From contig CM038917.1 in the NCBI GenBank assembly GCA_021904315.1, positions 17,778,041-17,842,040 on the forward strand: a stretch of DNA of 64,000 bases, written 5' to 3'. Each line of letters opens with the position of its first letter. Positions within the stretch are counted from its first letter, which is position 1. Origin of the DNA: Sphagnum magellanicum. Its lineage: Eukaryota; Streptophyta; Sphagnopsida; Sphagnales; Sphagnaceae. The translations under genes and the position numbers were made by a program. Shown piece by piece: positions 60,597 through 64,000 of this stretch. The notes beneath the pieces are model-generated. The model did no database searches. It worked only from the letters and a program-made list of their open reading frames with translations, and was not told the DNA's origin.

Positions 60597-63500
60597 TTAA
60601 TCTTTCTTATGGATTCTCAATTGAAGCCCTTTTTGAAAGATAGGAAATGGATTCATTATTATTTTTTCAAAAGGGTCAATCATTGACCATTCATAATTCA
60701 ACACCAAATGGTGTAGGAATACAACCATTTCAGTGCGAGCAAATTCACTTCCAGGGCACGTTCGAGGTCCACCTCCAAATGGCAAATAAGTGAAAGGTTG
60801 GGGTCCTGGTCCTTCAAAACGAGATGGATCAAACCTTTCAGGATTTGGAAAAAATTGCGGTGACAAGTGTGAACATGGACCACTCCAAGCAACCTACACA
60901 ACATCCATGAATGGGGAAGGTTATTAATGCAATTAATAAAGAAGAAATTCAATCCAATATTATGTTAATTTTTATTTGACATTTGGATTAATGATAATTC
61001 AATTTGAAACGTCATAATATAAAAGTTCATGAAAAATCTTTAGTGTAGAGTCCAGACATTATGTCCTATTTAGAATGTGGTTATTGATCAAACAATTATG
61101 CATAGTCCAAAACCTTAAAAACTTTTGAAACTTTTAATCAAAATTATTTATAACATATTTTTCACCATTTTATGAACCCTACAATTGACAAAGAAACTAA
61201 TTACAACCTTTTAGAATGTGAAACATTTAACCATTTGTATGCATTATTTCTTAAGCCTTGACCATTCTAAACATCATCTTCATATCATTGGTTTGGACCA
61301 AAAGTGGCCTACAATATTTAAAGTTCACACATGTATGTAAAATTGGTTTGTAGCATTAATGTAAATTTCAACATGAAACATAGTTTCCAATTGTGTTGTT
61401 AGGTTTGAAATGGAATTGATATTTGGCTAGGTCAAAAATAAATTTTATTTAGTCAATTGGTATTTCCAAACTCACCCACATGTGTTGGTTGGATGTGTAA
61501 ACCATTGTTGGGTGGTTACCTTGTTTGGGGGGTTACCACTAGAGGTTCTAGGTTTAATTCATAAAAAGTGAATCAAAATTAGGTTTGATTTTTTTAGCCT
61601 ATTTTAGAGTCAATTTTTTTTAAAACATTTAAATTGAAAAACCAAACCAAAACCAAAATTGGTACCCATATATTTGAAAAATAAATTAAATCAAGTGTTA
61701 ATTGGAGGTTAACTATTATTTCTAGTGCAGGTTCCTTGCAATTTGGTCTAGTTCTCAGAACTAGAACTGAATCTAGAACCAAAATCACAATTTTTGTTTT
61801 ACAAAATGAAAATCAAAACTATTCTAATTTATTTTTAAAAAACTAAAACGAGAGGTCTTTCATTAAAGTCAAAAATCACCCCACATTTATATTAATTTTG
61901 AATAATTGTCTTATGGATTGGTAGTAGATCTACACAAGTATGCCTATCATCATATGCAAATTTTGTAGTTTTATGAACTTGTTTACTAAATTTAGCTTAA
62001 ACTATCTTATGGTCCATCATTTCAAGAAACATAACATATCAAAATGTTTTTTACAACTCTTACCTTCCAACCTTTTGGAATGGTGAATCCTCCATATTCA
62101 AACTCCTTAAGCGTTTCTCGTGTTGCAAATTCTAGTATAGGTTGTATGCGCATAACCTCTTGGATCACTTGCCACGTGTATTTCATTTTTCGTGTATCAC
62201 CCCAACATAGCAAGTCTCCAACCATTTCCAGTGCAATTTTCTTTTGCTCTATCACATGCACAAATGTAAACTTTCAATTTTAATTAAATGGAATTAGTTG
62301 GCAAAGAGAAAAGGATAAATTTGTGTTAAAATGGCATAGAATGCCAATATATGTAAAATGTGATTCCATCCAATTTTTTCATTTTTTCAAGACCTTTTCA
62401 CCAAATTTATAAGCTAAACATATAATCCAAGGAACATACCTTTAATAACCTCGTGTAAGCAATGCGGATTTAAAAATAGATATTTGAGTACGAGTGCAAG
62501 TGTGCTAGATGTTGTGTCATGGCCTCCAAATAAAAGCAACAAAATGTTGTCTTTGATTTCTTCATTTGTGACTAGGTGACCTTGATCATCAGGGGTGCTA
62601 ATTAGAATTGACAAAAGATCTTGGCGAGGTGAGATCTTTCCTTCTTCCATATCCTGCCATTGAAAGCAATAATTAAAGCATGTACCTAGGTGAAACCTAT
62701 CAAATGTACATTGTACATGGGTGGAACCACCACAACATGGCATGGCAATTATACTACCCAATTTGAAATTACTCAAGGCAACGAATTGTAAAAGTAATCA
62801 ATTTTTTTGGAAATAAACTTAAATTGATGCAAGATAACAAAAAAATTTGCAATATAGAATCACTTGCCTTTCGCTTCTGACATATGATTATGTCCAATGT
62901 ATGAAGCATTTTTTCACGTGCTAACCTAGCTTTGTGGTATGTAGTTCCAAGAAAATCCAATGGTAATGCAAAATACCCTGCCAAGTATGTATTCATATCA
63001 TGTGCTAATGCATGAGATTCAGGGCCTTCTTTGATGCTCATGAATAAATCAATTACCAAAGATAAAGTATTTTTTTTCAATAACATCCCAGCTCTAATTT
63101 CATCCTTCTTTTCCCAGAATTGCTCAAAATGGGCTTTTGTTGTTTGGTGCATTCTAGGCACAAAGCTTTGCAAGCCAATAGGGCTGAAGAAAGACGAGAG
63201 AATTTGGCGACCCTTCCTAAACATTGAAAACCACAATTTATTAGTCATGCCCATTCCCAATTATCATAGTCCATTGTACTTCCATGATTGACACAACACA
63301 AAAGTCACTTTAAGAAAAAATGAATGTATGTTCAAGATCTATATGGTTGAGGGCTTTGTAAATGGACATATGGATGGCAAGGTAAGTACTTGTGTTCTTC
63401 TCCTATTTTCATGACAATGCTGCCACGCCCAATAAGTTTGTGCATAGATGATGGCCATGAGGCTTGCACTAGCTTGTTTTCATTTGAAAACAAAAACTTG

Positions 63501-64000
63501 TTGCCTTCAGGTGAACCTAAAAACACTTGTGGAGAAAATAAAATATGCATCTTGAACACCTGAACCAATTGGAAATTTTAATCATATAAGCACTTTGTCA
63601 ATATGTAGATGAATTCCAATTTAAAATTAATATGCATTTCACTTGCATATGCTTAACATCGTATACACTAAAGAAAGATGTCTGCATTTAATGATGAAAT
63701 GAACATTTTTGGTAAATTTATATCCAATTATGTCATAACTAGAAATATTGTTCAAGGATTACATTTGATCTATGTCTTCACATCCTCAAAATACCTTTGA
63801 ATTTTCAAGTAATAAAATGATTTGTAGCTTGTCAAAAGAACAATCCATAACATAGACATGTATTGCCATGAAAACAATCCAATTCAAAGTTCAAACTCCA
63901 AAGAACATGCACATTCCATATGAATGTTAGACATGTGACTTTAAGGATAAAGAAGTACCTTGAAATAACTTAAGATGCATTTCCATGCAAAAGATTCAAT
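60597..64000 (-). CDS. CYP85-clan cytochrome P450 (CYP716/725-like), 5' end outside window
   Basis: Minus-strand exons 63390-63559, 62868-63216, 62440-62653, 62064-62248 and 60597-60893 join in frame to 404 residues; an exon end at 63959-64000 (SYFK before GTAC) may be the preceding one. P450 motifs are complete: I-helix FGGHDTTSS, K-helix ExxR in QEVMR, NPERFDPSRF, and heme loop PFGGGPRTCPGSEFA with the cysteine ligand. GNKFLFSNENKLVQASWP and GEEHKKGR match the CYP716/CYP725 region of the CYP85 clan, which oxidises triterpenoids or diterpenoids and acts in the ER membrane. The N-terminal anchor lies beyond the edge. The intron after 62868 uses a GC donor. No stop or shift was found; substrate is unknown. 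Confidence 0.9.

Noticed and set aside
1..64000. tRNA, rRNA or CRISPR features
   Set aside because: I saw no cloverleaf-forming tRNA with intact A and B boxes, no rRNA similarity and no regularly spaced identical repeats with unique spacers; the ctacacttggatt repeats are diverged and irregular.

Overview
The window is nuclear DNA of a land plant: genes are split by short GT-AG introns and sit in long, AT-rich, decayed repeat sequence. Two genes narrow the lineage. One encodes a CFAP97/Hemingway-like ciliary protein, expected only in plants with motile sperm. The other is an alpha/beta-hydrolase-NB-ARC-LRR immune receptor, a fusion class described from liverworts and not known to me from flowering plants. 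With the low gene density, a fern or another large-genome seed-free plant fits best. This is inference; nothing in the sequence names a species.

Layout: (1) 3.4-6.7 kb, minus: a five-exon RmlD/MAT2B-like NAD(P)-binding reductase-fold gene. (2) 10.0-14.8 kb, minus: a 13-exon gene joining a TPR chaperone-docking domain to a metallo-beta-lactamase hydrolase. (3) 16.0-16.6 kb: a CpG-rich interval, probably a shared divergent promoter. (4) 17.3-19.2 kb, plus: the five-exon CFAP97-like gene. (5) 19.2-39.6 kb: gene-poor DNA with degenerate satellite-like repeats, a 507-bp Helitron, a dead PTI1-like kinase fragment and an unidentified minus-strand coding relic. (6) 39.7-46.5 kb, minus: the hydrolase-NB-ARC-LRR receptor with about 38 LRRs. 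(7) 46.8-53 kb: tandem repeats, an F-box pseudogene and an LRAT-domain pseudogene. (8) 53.9-56.3 kb: a decayed PIF/Harbinger transposon with convergent transposase and Myb/trihelix-like ORF1 relics. (9) 60.6-64.0 kb, minus: a CYP85-clan cytochrome P450 whose 5' end leaves the window.

Five gene models (RmlD-like, TPR-MBL, CFAP97-like, hydrolase-NLR, P450) were built by hand from splice sites and reading-frame phase, and all join in frame. The genes look unrelated in function, apart from the divergent TPR-MBL/CFAP97 pair, which may share a promoter. The receptor is the most unusual object, followed by the TPR-clamp/hydrolase fusion and the Helitron, whose insertion site can be read from a neighbouring repeat copy.
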